Of a DNA stretch of 64,000 nucleotides, positions 45,161 to 57,149 are shown piece by piece; positions within the stretch are counted from its first letter, which is position 1; the number at the start of each line of letters is the position of its first letter. This stretch comes from Azolla caroliniana (lineage: Eukaryota > Polypodiophyta): positions 1,922,001 to 1,986,000 of the forward strand of contig JBHGNT010000021.1 in NCBI GenBank assembly GCA_043228905.1, in the 5' to 3' direction. The notes under the pieces were generated by a model. It was given only the letters and a program-made list of their open reading frames with translations, was not told the origin of the DNA and made no database searches. Made by a program: the position numbers and the translations under genes.

Positions 45161-48100
45161 ATTATTATATATGTGATTGTATGTATATGTTTTTCATGTG
45201 TGTGTGTGTTGGGTAAATGCGTGATACTTGGTGTATGGAATTTATGCATGTGCATATGTGTGAAAGTAGGATGGTTTGTGTTAAGCGGGAATAAAGTAAT
45301 TGCAAGTACATATGTGTGTATGTTTCAGATAATAGATCAATTGTGTGTAATTAGGTGCAAACAAATGTATGCTTACGTGTTACTAATAACTATATAGGTT
45401 TTGATGTATGTGTTTTATGTGAGGGAAATGTGTACGCTATAGAGATTTAATACATTGGTCGGTAGGAGTGTATTTGTGCAAATCATGTTGCCTATCCCTT
45501 GGGCCATGGTAGAGGTTGTTTTTTTCTTTTGAAGTTTAAATGAAAGGGGGGGGGGGGGGGGGGGAATGAAAAGGTGAGTGTCAATGTGGCAAGGTAATGT
45601 CACCCGCACACTAACAAGATGTGTCGGCAACAATAGCTAACAATGGAGATGGATGGCAATAATTGAGGTCGTGGCACATGCAAGTGATGATGGCGCCGTG
45701 GGAATGGCAATGGCAATGGCTGACGAGAGATGATGGCCAACAACAACAACGGTTGATGGCGGTAGTGACAACTAATAGAATCGAAAGCTATCTTCAATTG
45801 AGATATGATGTCCTATTGATGTTTGCTCGACCTCTCATAGTTCAAATAGGACTCAAACCCTTGACCTTTATTCATAGTATATAAGCTCTTGATGATCAAC
45901 CTATGTCTTTTTGTTGTCTTTGAATTCATCTTGTTTCATGTCTTTCTTGTCGTATCTTTGCCTTATCCTTCAACAATTTTATATATCTTTCGTCTAACTC
46001 ATTTCCCCATGTGTGCTCCCCAAATCACAACATGCATTATTCAAATGAAGCACTATAATCGATAATTATGAGGGTCCTTATTGCTAATTCGAGCCATACC
46101 CATATTCCTTGGTTCAACTCCATTTTAGACACATGTGTTGTAAGATCGCAACAATGTAGCACTTACATGTTCTCCTCGAGGGTTCCGCTCAAATTTCAAA
46201 TGTGCACACGTTAACTTCGTAACATTGTAGCAATTAAAGGCTCTACACTTGCCTTTGATGCATGACATGTCAAGGAAATGTGCTTACTTAGACAATTACT
46301 TATGGAGGTGCATAACCATTGCCTAATTTCTTCACGAACTGTTTTTGGCTAAAAAATAAGGGTTGTCTAACGTAGACAATTGGTAATTGAAGTGAATAAC
46401 CATCACCTAATTTCTTGCCTCTTTCCCCAACCCATGTTATTTTGAATCCTATATATACCTTCCCCAAACATTAGAGGATTAGAAAGAGTTTGAGAGAAAA
46501 TCTTGTGAGGGTTGTGAGGTGTAACAGTAAACACTTAGTATAATTTTCCCTTTAGTAAAAAGATCTACAACAAGTCCGGAGACTAGGCACAATTGGCCCA
46601 ACTCAAATATCAAAGTTGTGTTCTGTATTTCAACTATTATTTTGTGCTCTCACTAATTTGGTTTGTAAGGAAATTTATTTAATTTCCTCCACGTGATCAC
46701 CACTTGTCTAGTATGCATGATGCTATTGTAAGTAGAGATGCCATAAATAGAGAAGTCACAACGTTAAACCATTCTAATTCAATGCAAATCTCTAGCTAAA
46801 CTCTGATATATTCTTGTTCTCATCCTCGTATATAAATATGCTTGTCAAGACTCAAAAAAGGATAATCTATTGCATTTGTACAATGATTGACTTGGAAATG
46901 CATATAGCTTCACATACCTTAACCTTGAGGTTCCATGGATTCATAGGTGGAATAATTGTCTTACTCATTGCTTGGAAATGGAAATGAGGCTTATTATGCA
47001 TTTGAAAACATGTCCAATCAAGGAGAAATTGAATGTTGAGTTTTCTAGAAATACGTCTTTGACATTTTGGTCGCACCAATGGTTCTTTGTGGGGTTGATT
47101 TATGGGATGATGGAAACCTTAGAAGATTTGAAACTATCCAAAGGAGTTTTCTTGAAGCTTTGGAATGTCACTATTCAAATGGAATAAGTACTCCTAGTTC
47201 ATGAGCCTCTTTGATTTTATGTCCTATTGAGCATGGCCTTGCATATGCTTGAGATTTTTGTAGTTATATGAACTATAAAAAGCATAATGCATATGGGGCA
47301 AAGCCTCACATTATACATGCAAGTCTCAAAGAAGAGGTTGGACATGAACACTTATTTCTGGCCTAAAATGATCCTTGGAAGCCAATAAAGCGTCCACATT
47401 ATGTTAGATATGTGCCCAAGTTCTCATAAGAGATGTCTACGTTTGAATACGATATAAACATACACATTCATCATGAACATAGTTTTGTGTTAGGGCATTT
47501 GACTATTGAGATTGGATTTTATTTTAAAGTGAGTTTCATTGTTGGAATCCTTAAAACAATATAATGAATAGTATGGATGTTTGTGATTCAAAGCAAGTAT
47601 TGCTTTAACTTTAAGACATCGTTGCAAAATATAAAATGATACGATATGAAATGTACACGTCGTTATCTTTTTGAAATATGGTGCAAATGGGGAATCAAGT
47701 ATCAATGTGTTGTTTATATGATGAAATGTGGCCCCCCCTTTGGTATGTTAACATAGTCATTTTGCATAAAACCTACCCAGCCTAGGCCCAACCTCAAAAT
47801 TAATGCATAAAAATATAGTTTTTTGTTTATGTATATTAAATGTTCAAAGGACGTTTAGAACTCTATGCCTAGCTCATCTTTTGGTGTCAAAGCTACTTTT
47901 CAAGACATCAAACTCAATCTTTCAAGTAAGTTCATCTATTGCACTCAAACATTTTAAAAAAAAAGATGATAACTAGATTTTGTTTCCTTATGTCATTCAA
48001 TCCATAGTTATGTTTAGGTACCCTTCATAAGCTAACATTTCATAGGGCAATAGGTTGAAATTTCATGACATAAACCACTATCTCTCGATGTGCCCAAATG

Positions 48101-49970
48101 CCTAACTAATATTGCCCCAATAAAATTTTACCAGAGAGTATAATCATTCAATCTATTGTTATTATTCAGTCTAGGTAACCTTGATAAAAGAGACCTTGTA
48201 TAAATGAAGTTTCGATGTGGATGGAGGAGCAAAGGCAATCTGTCTCGTTGTTGTGTTGTTGATTGTATATGCTAAATGGCTAATAAAAGGAGTATTGTGC
48301 AACTTAAGAATGTTAATGTAAAATATACGATCCTCAATTTGCAGTTCGCAAAGGAATTGCACTATCCTTGGGAAGCATGCAACAATTGTAAAGAAACTCT
48401 TAACTTTTAATGCTATATGAAAGGTTTCTCGTAAATCATGCCCACAAATATGTAATGTTTGCGAAAATTTTAAATGAATGCAAGATGACCCCTATCTTTG
48501 GGCTAAAAAGTTGTTTTAAAATAGGTGGCTTAGAAAAATAAATGCAATGTATCATAAAGTCCCATTAACGTCCAAGTATATTCAATTGAAAACATTTCAT
48601 ACATCGTATCTTATAGGTTGTACTCTTGTGGTTTGACATAATTATAAAAGCCATTGAGAATCATATTATCACGTGGTTTATATTAGTGAAATTCATCTTC
48701 ATCATTAATGGGGTCAATAATATGCCTATTTTAGAGAAGGTTGAATGTAGATGCACATGCAAATGCAAATAGAAAGCCACATTTCTCTCAATTGTTTAGT
48801 GGCATTTTCTTCTTAAGAAAAAACATTTGTAGACTTTGTTCGTGAGGTGGAATGTGATGTTTAGATATTGTGTGAATCGACTTTATCAAAATCTAGCAAG
48901 TTATTAAATGTTGGTGTAGACATTATCTAATTTGCCCAATCATACTCCATTTATTTTTCAAGATAGGATCCAAGCTCTTAGAAAACTGAAAATCATGATA
49001 TCACACTCTAAAATATCAATTATTTTATCTCGGGAGTCCCTTGAGAACATGCCCTTTGATTAAAGTGGCAGTGGCGACCTTTGATTTTCTTTTGTTGTGT
49101 GGCATCCTCACTCATTATACTAGTGTGGTCAAGTCCTTTAAAATAATTAAGTCTTTTTCTTATCATTGTAAAAGCCAAGTTGTCAAACCAATGTAGTTCA
49201 TCCCCTCACGTGTTGCATACAAAACCGTTCAAGACTTATAGTTGTACGACGAAAGAAATCACGAAAGGAAATTTTATATGCATTCCCAAAATTGGACCTA
49301 CATTCAATTACTCAGTTGCATTATTGTAGTGGGTTGATGTCTCTATCCACAATCATTTTTCCATGATAGACGTTCAGTTTCCATACTTATTGGGCATGGA
49401 TTTGCATCATTAGAATGTCGTATTACACAAGCTACATAATTCTGATTAGTTGTAAAGGTCTTTTCCTCGGTTGCAAGTTGCGTTGTTTTGGAATGGGCCA
49501 TGAGTTATGATGACAATGCAACATTATCTCGGGGGTGACACGATGCTATTCAAAACCTGTTATTTATAGCCAAGAAATTGTCACGTCAAACATCGAAACC
49601 AACGTTTTTAAAATCTTGTGGAGAATCTTCTTCTGGAGGGCCCCAAAGGATTTGTAGGGAGCAAGAGAAGCAATTGCTTTCATGGTTGGTCCCCTTTAAG
49701 GATCCATCCAAAGTAGATAGACTCCTTTTGTCGCAACGATATAAAGTAGAGCTAAATCGATTTATACTTTCGAGAAAAAAAAACACTCGATCCACAAGTC
49801 ACGAAGAGAACATATGTTTGTATCAAAGATCTTGTCATGTTGAGAATCATCCAGATATACTAGTGGTTTTTTTTTTAGATTTCACTCTGCATCTTCAAGT
49901 TGGAGAGAGGGGGGGGTGCATGAGGATTTGATTTATATTCCGCGAGAAAGCATTTGTGGCTAGGGCTCCC
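45161..49970. other. Long AT-rich intergenic interval
   Basis: I see no gene or datable transposon here. Notable bits are (TG)n near 45195-45215, a 19-G run at 45546-45564, and short trinucleotide-like CAA/TGG stretches near 45690-45770. Frames are short and lack domains. Confidence 0.45.
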
Positions 49971-49974
49971 CAAC

Positions 49975-50700
49975 AATAGAGCAAAATGGATTGAATGATC
50001 TAGAAGATGTGAAGAAGCAACGAAAAGTTCTTCGGTTCAAAAATAAAGCAAAACCAGATGTTCTAAAAGCTAGAAGCCAGAAACTAGAAAGTTGAAAGGC
50101 AAAGCTAGGTTAATAGAGCAAAATGGATTGAATGATGTGCGAAGATGCGGAAAACAAAGAAAAGTTCTTAGGTTTGGGTAAAAAGCAAAACAAGACTTTC
50201 AAAATGCAAAACCAGATGATGTAAAAGCTAGAACCAAAAAACGAGGTGAAGTTGAAAAGCAAAACCAGGTTTAATAGACCAAAATGGATTAAATGATATG
50301 TAAGATATAAAAAAGCAAAAGAAAAGTTCATAGGTTTGAAAATAAAGCAAAGCCAGCCTTTCAAAAAGCAAAACCAGATATTCTAAAAGCTAGAAGCGCG
50401 CGAAGAAGTTGAAAAGCAAAACCACACCAATGAAAAGCAAAACCACATGATGAAAAGCAAAACCAGATATTCTAAAACCTAGAAGTGCGAACTCTGAAGA
50501 AGTTGAAAAGCAAAACCACACTGATAAAAAGCAAAACCACATGATGAAAAGCAAAACCAGATATTCTAAAATCTAGAAGAACGAACTCGATGAAGTCGAA
50601 AAGCAAAACCACATCAATGAAAAGCAAAACCAGGTTAATAGAAGATAGGTAAAGAAAATTCAAAAAAGGAACAAATGTAGGATAAGGAGGAGTTAGGGCA
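49975..50700. repeat. AAAGCAAAACCA repeat array upstream of the LUX-like gene
   Basis: Two nested periodicities are visible. Units beginning AGAGCAAAATGGATTGAATGA (or close) start near 49977, 50115 and 50274, about 140-160 bp apart. Units of about 92 bp with GAAAAGCAAAACCACA repeat near 50405, 50497 and 50591. The core AAAGCAAAACCA occurs a dozen or more times. It is not coding. It ends about 1.05 kb before the LUX start codon, so it could act as a distal promoter element; that is inference. Confidence 0.85.
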
Positions 50701-51230
50701 AGAACTTACATGAGGAGAAAAGCAAAAGCAGGTGCAAGGAAAGCAAAAAAGCAGATGTAAGAGGAGCAGAAAAACCACCAGGCTAAGGGTAAGAAATCCA
50801 AAGTCAAATTGTGGTAAAAATGAAGAAGGTAAAAAGAAAAAAAGCACAGAAAAAATGGGGATTTGGAGAGAGGAAGAACAGAGCAGTAAATAATATATTC
50901 CTCACAAGAAAACAAGGAAGAAAAAGTTAAAAAAGAAAAGAAAAGAGAGACAGAGAAAAAAAAACAGAGGACCTGAATTAAAAATGTGATGAATTTCTTT
51001 CTCTGAAGGGAGGAGAGAAGCTTCAAGGGAAAAGGAAAGCAGACAACAGACAACAGAGAGAGCAGGGCACCGAGAAACAGAGCATTGAAGGTGGAGCAAG
51101 ATCCTCTCATCTTCTTTCTCAAAAACAAAAAAGAAAAGAAAGAAAACCACAAAAAAGAAAACAGATCATTGAAGGTGAGTCCATTTCTTTCTTTCTTCCT
51201 CTTTGCCAAAAAAATCTAGTTTTGAGTGAT
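50701..51230. other. Purine-rich low-complexity stretch
   Basis: Strong A/G bias on plus gives long minus-strand frames rich in Phe, Leu and Ser. They have no domain and I treat them as artefacts. Confidence 0.6.
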
Positions 51231-51752
51231 TCTTTCTCTCTCTCTCTCTCTCTCCCACTTCAATTAAGCTCAATAATGGTTAACCCTAGACCTTAGACCT
51301 TATACCCTAAACCATTTGAACCCCTTAATGTTGACCTCTCCGCCCTATGTTTGGAAATCCCTAATCCTATTCCTTCAACCCTAAACCTTAAACCAGTGGT
51401 TAGACTTGGATCAAGTATATTGCAATCCTACCATCATCATCATCATCATGAAATGCACTGGATATGAAGATAACTTTTGGTGGAAATGGAAGGCCTTGAA
51501 AGGCTTACTATAAGCCCCCACAAATCTCCTCACATAAAAGGAAGGCGATAATCAGGGCAACAAAGAAATGCATTCAAAATGCACATAAAATGCTGGCCAT
51601 TCTCATCCCCCCCACTGTTTATTTCCCAAAAGAAAAGATCTGAACACTCAGAGCGTGAGTAAAATGTCCGACAATCAAATCTAGGGGATTTATATCTCCA
51701 CAAGGTGGAGGCAAAAGATCCTGGGGGAAAAACAGGAATTTGAAGCTACATA
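51231..51752 (+). promoter_or_regulatory. 5' flank / probable leader of the LUX-like gene
   Basis: Contains a CT repeat (51231-51254), common near plant transcription starts, and three telomere-repeat-like motifs: TAACCCTAGACC near 51279, ACCCTAAACC at 51304-51313 and AACCCTAAACC at 51378-51388. I saw no G-box (CACGTG) or exact evening element here. An in-frame TGA at 51741-51743 precedes the start codon. Transcription start not determined. Confidence 0.45.
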
Positions 51753-52128
51753 ATGAACAATAGAGAGGAGGATAAGGGCTCAGGTGGCCAAAGACCGCGG
51801 TTACCTGACCCTGATGAGCTTGTACCACTCACACAAGCTCTAATACCACTCGGTCTTGCATCAGCCTTCAAGATTGTTACGGACATGAAACCGGGAAATA
51901 GAAATGGTTCGAAGGTCAATGGAAATGGTTTGAGCAATAGCAACAGTATGGATTTTCCTCTAGGCCAAGCTCAGTGCCAGAGAGCTCTTGGTGGAGTCCT
52001 AGATATGAATTCATACAATAACGTTGACATTTCGCCTCAGAGCCAGATCCTGAGAACTCAGAGAGCTTTGGAGGGGAATCCAAACTTTAAACCAGAAAAT
52101 GGTTCGAGTAACAGCATCGATATTTCTC

Positions 52129-52159
<31 letters not shown>

Positions 52160-52958
52160 AGGTCTAAGCTTCTTGCCCAGTGTTGGGACCAATCATCACC
52201 TAAAGATTGCACCTATGCTTCCACTATATGAAGAAGACAATACCCATACCCTTGCATCAAATCGAAAGCCCGAGCACAATGGTTACATGGTCGGGGGGGT
52301 CACAGACATCACTTCCGAAAATGGATTGAGCAACAATCCCTTAAAAGCGACATTTGAGGATGGAGATTCATGTGGGGTTCACTACGAAAATCCCAACGAA
52401 GATCCTGATCCCGATCCTTCTGGTGCTGCAGCCCGAACCCTGAAACGCCCGCGTCTAGTGTGGACTCCTCAACTCCATAAGAGATTTGTTGATGCCGTTG
52501 CTCATCTCGGCATTAAAGGAGCCGTACCAAAGACGATCATGCAACTCATGAATGTGGAGGGGCTTACGAGGGAAAATGTGGCGAGCCATCTCCAAAAGTA
52601 TCGATTATACCTAAAGCGAATGCAAGGCCTGCCGAGCGATATAATTGGGTCATCGTCAGTTTCAGACCAGTTGTTTGCATCTACGCCAGTGCCGCCTGGC
52701 CTTGTGGGTTCGACACATTTCCTTTCAAACAATGGAGATGATGTAATGATGCCTCTTGTCATGCCCATGCCTATGTCTATTCCTATGCCAATGGCCATGG
52801 GTGGTATGTATGACCATAATATGTACACCTCGACCAATGGTGTTATTCGACCTTCGTCTTCGCAAAAGATCTTCTCTGGTGATAAGCCTTATTTGATGGA
52901 TGGCCATGGACACTCTCCATCACCTCAAAAACAAGTCCTCACTCTCTTTCCCAACTAG
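51753..52958 (+). CDS. LUX-like: LUX/PCL1-like GARP (MYB-like SHAQKYF-type) transcription factor
   Basis: A single uninterrupted exon of 401 codons. The ATG at 51753 is the first after an in-frame TGA at 51741. The N-terminus has [20 protein letters not shown] (residues 17-36), matching the conserved N-terminal motif of LUX/PCL1 proteins. The middle is low-complexity, with a QS repeat around residues 127-134 from a CAGAGC repeat at 52131-52160. The GARP DNA-binding domain spans about residues 232-289: [40 protein letters not shown], and [12 protein letters not shown] with the SHLQKYR signature at 278-284. The C-terminus has a Met/Pro-rich tract near residues 332-350. LUX proteins act in the nucleus with ELF3 and ELF4 as the evening complex, binding GATWCG sites to repress clock and growth genes. 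LUX of Arabidopsis is also intronless and somewhat shorter (about 320 residues). Its sister BOA/NOX is the main alternative name. Confidence 0.93.
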
Positions 52959-54659
52959 TGGCAAGTCAGTTTGTTATTTTCTTCTTCATCCATATTATTT
53001 TGAAACCTTTAGTGTATTTTTATCTATATCCCTACAACCATTTTGTCATGTTCTTTTGTGTTTCAAGTTAAATTTCTCTTATGAACATCATAGAGTGTGA
53101 ACTAGGATTGTGTGTCATTACTCCGAACATTATTATCGAATCACCCCGTCTATACATTCGTATCTTTAACTTATGGTACGTACGTGTTGGTGTATATTTA
53201 ATTTTGTATAGTGGATGGTCCACGATACTCCTTTCAATGCCATGGTTTTGGAACAATTACTTAATAATGCAAGCCTCCTTTTGATGCCAAAAGATTGGTG
53301 AATATGTTTTGTGAGGATTGATTGTAGTACAAAAGGGGATAATGATCATGTATGATATCTTGTAGGCACCATCAGATTCTCCGCATACATGATTAGAAGT
53401 GGATGAGGATCACATGGTGCTTGGTCAAATTTTTTCACATCATGATGCTTGCATGGATTTTGCAAGAATACCCTTAACAATTAGTAAATGATATCGGATG
53501 TGTACTATCTATTACTAAACCTAATACCAAGTGATGTTTTGCATTCCTAAGATCCAATAAGATCCACTGATATGATCTTACTTGTGAGTTAGAATTGTTT
53601 TTTACCCAATTGATTTTTAAAGATTGCTCCATCTGGAGTGGAGACTGCACTTATAGATGATGAGGACAACAAAAGGAGAGAAGCTGAATATGGAAATGGT
53701 TGGTGGAAATGGTTGGGCTCAAGAACAAATTTAGTTTACGAACTATGGATATTATGAATCCATTGTAGAGATGCATTTTATAAGGGACAACAAATGGAGG
53801 AGTTGAACATGGAAATAGTTGGGCTCAAGAACAAATTGAAAATTCAAGTTGTGCTTGTTATGAGGACATCTTTTTGGCATCCAAAGACATGAGTTTGTCT
53901 CAAGGTGGAAAGATTTGGAGTCTGATTTAAAAAACAATTTTTGTAGAGTATGACAAAACTAAGTTCATTTGAGTTCATGATGGATGGAAGTCAAGCAAAG
54001 GGGATTGGTTCTAGTCAATTTAGCATAACCATTCAAAATGATCATAAATGTTTGTTACAAGAAATTATTTGAGCCTTCATTGATTTGGAAACTCTAAACA
54101 TTGGATGTGTCAAAGATATGTGGTGGCGGATAGTGATGCCCATCAATATACCACCAATCAAAGGGGATTATTTCCAATATCTCTATAACCAAGTCATTTG
54201 TTGCCATTTTGCTTTTAATTTCGAGGTGATGTTAACATGGCAACATAGGGCTCAAACTTAGTTAACATGATGAATGTTAACCCAATCTAATAAATCATAT
54301 GCATAAAAATGAGGTTAAAGATTGTAAATGGCCGAAGTATATAATGAAGCCACTAATATAAGAGATGAGGTGATCGAGCAGTGAGAAGGGGATCCTTTTG
54401 GAATTTAAGTCTTCACCAAAATCGGGTGCTTTGGAATACCTCATTATTGTTGTAGTCACGGATTTTGCTCTCTTGCAATTCCTGTCACTACATCTTGGTC
54501 GTGCTACGAGAGAGTTTTCTAGAGGTCATGAAATGGACATCAATCTGTCCAAAGCAATTGACTTATAGATAGAGGATAAGAATGAGGATGCTATACAACT
54601 CTATCCTTGAAGGCCTGTGTAAGGTGTCTAATTATTATGATGTCATTTTTTGGTATGAT
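52959..54659. other. 3' flank of the LUX-like gene and intergenic DNA
   Basis: No further gene recognised. The 3' UTR should occupy the first few hundred bases; no polyadenylation signal is decisive. Confidence 0.4.
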
Positions 54660-54795
54660 GAAAGTAGGCGGCAGGATCCATGGCTAGTCATTGGGATAGT
54701 CCTTTTTCCTCTTCTTTTTCATCTCTTTTGTAGTTTGTACTTGATAGGTTTTTTAAAACTAATGGAAGGATATTTTGTTTTGGAAAAAAAAATTA
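54660..54795 (+). mobile_element. LINE 3' tail (copy f)
   Basis: GGATCCATGGCTAGTCATTG, then AAAACTAATGGAAGGATATT, TTGTTTTGG and a nine-base A run. Same arrangement as copy e at 45021-45160 and the same terminal motif as the minus-strand LINE copies. Confidence 0.65.
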
Positions 54796-57140
54796 AATTG
54801 ACTTATAGATAGATCACCAACAATTTTCTACATGTGACAAATTGCTTGGGAACTACAAATCGATAACAAACTACCTTCTAACTCAATTAAGTCGTAGTTG
54901 TCAAGTAAAACCTTGAATTGTATAACCAACTTCAATTTTCAATTTTTTTACTAGTAAACGAAATCTCTTATAAGAAAATAATTGGTTGAAACAAGAAAGT
55001 TTCAATGATGCTAAGGACACCTAATGTGGTCTACATGAAAGGACAAAACAACTTTACAAGATATAGGAAATGTAACTTAGTCAAGAACCGTCGAAAAATG
55101 CCCATGCTTCAAATATGTTCAGATATATTATTAATATTTTGGGGATTAGATTTTCCTTTTGAAATGCCTACCACATGTTTTCATGTTAAGTCACAAGTCA
55201 CATCTATTTGACAAACATGGATCACTAATGCTACACTAAAGTAAGGTATACATAAAGGATTGTCATGATATCTTTAATGTGAATAAGCTTATATTCTTAG
55301 GTGTAGGTAGTGCAAACTCATGACAAACATGGGTTGTTTTGTACATTTCCATTTGATGACTTTCATGATTTTATAATAGATGAATTGAAGGCATGAAAGT
55401 GTATATTTAAATGCAAAATATCCCCATATTTAAATGCATTGATTTACTCACGAGTCACAATGCAAGCTCCAGTTAGGATGAGTTAAGGTTATATTTGCAT
55501 ATGTTTCTCATGGACGCATGTTACTCGTGAATTAGATGATTTACTGAACATATGAAAATTGAAGATAACATTATAGGGGAAGTCCAAGATACCAGTCAAA
55601 TTTTCAACCCCCGGGTCCCAACGTAAAAGGGTGAAAGCAATGGAATTTGCTTTTCATTAATATTTCTTGTTTATGGCAATTCATTTTTCATGCACAATAT
55701 CTAGATATACAACAAGTAGATATACATTAATGAGCTATATAGTTGAAGCACATATATGAACTATCATCGAACTATTCTTGTGTAAAAAAAAGTGAAAGAC
55801 AAATATAGATATCCAATGTGGAGAAACAACAGAGTCAATGACAACAAAGTCTGTGATGCAATAGGAGTTGGAACCTAGTGGTCTTAAGCTCGTAGATACA
55901 AGATACAACTCAATGATGAAATGATGAACTAATCCTAGATCTCTCTCCAAGAATCCTTTAACACAAGATTACGAACTCTTGCCCTCAAGCACTTATGCCA
56001 ACGACATCATCTAATTTGTAAGGATTATGCTTCATCTTTGATATAGAAAACTGATGCATCCTTTGGTTTCTTGAAATCCCACATTACCCACTCGCAAATT
56101 ATCACATCATTTGGTTGCCCATATTCCTACATCATTCGGCTCATTTTTCTTTGCTTGATGGTATTCTCTTACTTAGATACTCTATACTAGCCTCTTGGTC
56201 AGCTCAAATCGCAATGCTTTTGTAATGAGATTCACACATTTATACACTCGTATTCAAGAGCTTCACTCATGCCAATTAAATTATTTGGGTCCTTTCTAAT
56301 TAAAGCAAATTCCTCCATTTTATTGATTGCTTGAAGTCTCACATCATCTATTTGACAAATTTCAACCTCATTTGGTTGCCCAAATTCTCTTATCATCTTG
56401 CCCATTTTTCTCGACTTGTTGGAGTTCTCCCTATCAATGTAGTTTCTTAATCCAATCTTATCCTAAGGCTTCTGTAAAGAGATCCATACATTTGTGAACG
56501 AAATGAAAATTCTACAACTTCACCTTATCTTATGGACATTTAGTTTCTATATGGAGTGGTATTCCTTTCAATATGATAGGTATACTGTGGACCACAAGAT
56601 TCTTGGCAATAATAATGCAACTTTGGTTCACGTTTTATCTACGTAAACTCCCCCTCAATTTATATCCCATCATTAGTCACACTACTTTGCTTCTTCAATA
56701 TATCACCTTGTCTTGTACTCAATTTTGCGGAAGACAATGAGAAAATTAGTTGCTTTTTCCTAGTCAACGAAAATATTCTAAATCCCATGGAGCTAGAAAC
56801 GAAATTAGGGAGTAGAACTTTTCTCTACATCTCCACTTTAATCGTAAAAGAATTAAGATATCATACTATTTTTATTTTATTTCTAAACAAGATATCTGTC
56901 CATTAGTTTTAAAAAGCATATCATCTACAAAATACAATCCACTTATTTTACCAAAATGAGAGATGATTAGGAGATATATAGCCTCCGCTATGTGACTTTC
57001 AGCATACATGCTTGACATCAGTGCATATCCTACTATTATATCAGGATCCAATTTCAAAAAGCTTCATTCGAGCACAATTTCCCCCTATCTATATTTGCCA
57101 AAGCATCTACATGCTATCAATAAGGTCAACCAACTACACA
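54796..57140. other. AT-rich intergenic DNA, nothing recognised
   Basis: Short frames on both strands without motifs. Confidence 0.4.
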
Positions 57141-57149
57141 TATTTGTTG

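Noticed and set aside
50706-51209. 167-codon Phe/Leu/Ser-rich minus frame upstream of the LUX-like gene
   Set aside because: Result of purine-rich low-complexity DNA; no domain, and it overlaps the probable promoter.
51279-51390. Interstitial telomere array
   Set aside because: Only three separated motifs, far short of a telomere array; treated as telo-box-like sites.
52502-52913. Minus-strand frames within the LUX-like coding sequence
   Set aside because: Shadows of a well-supported gene.
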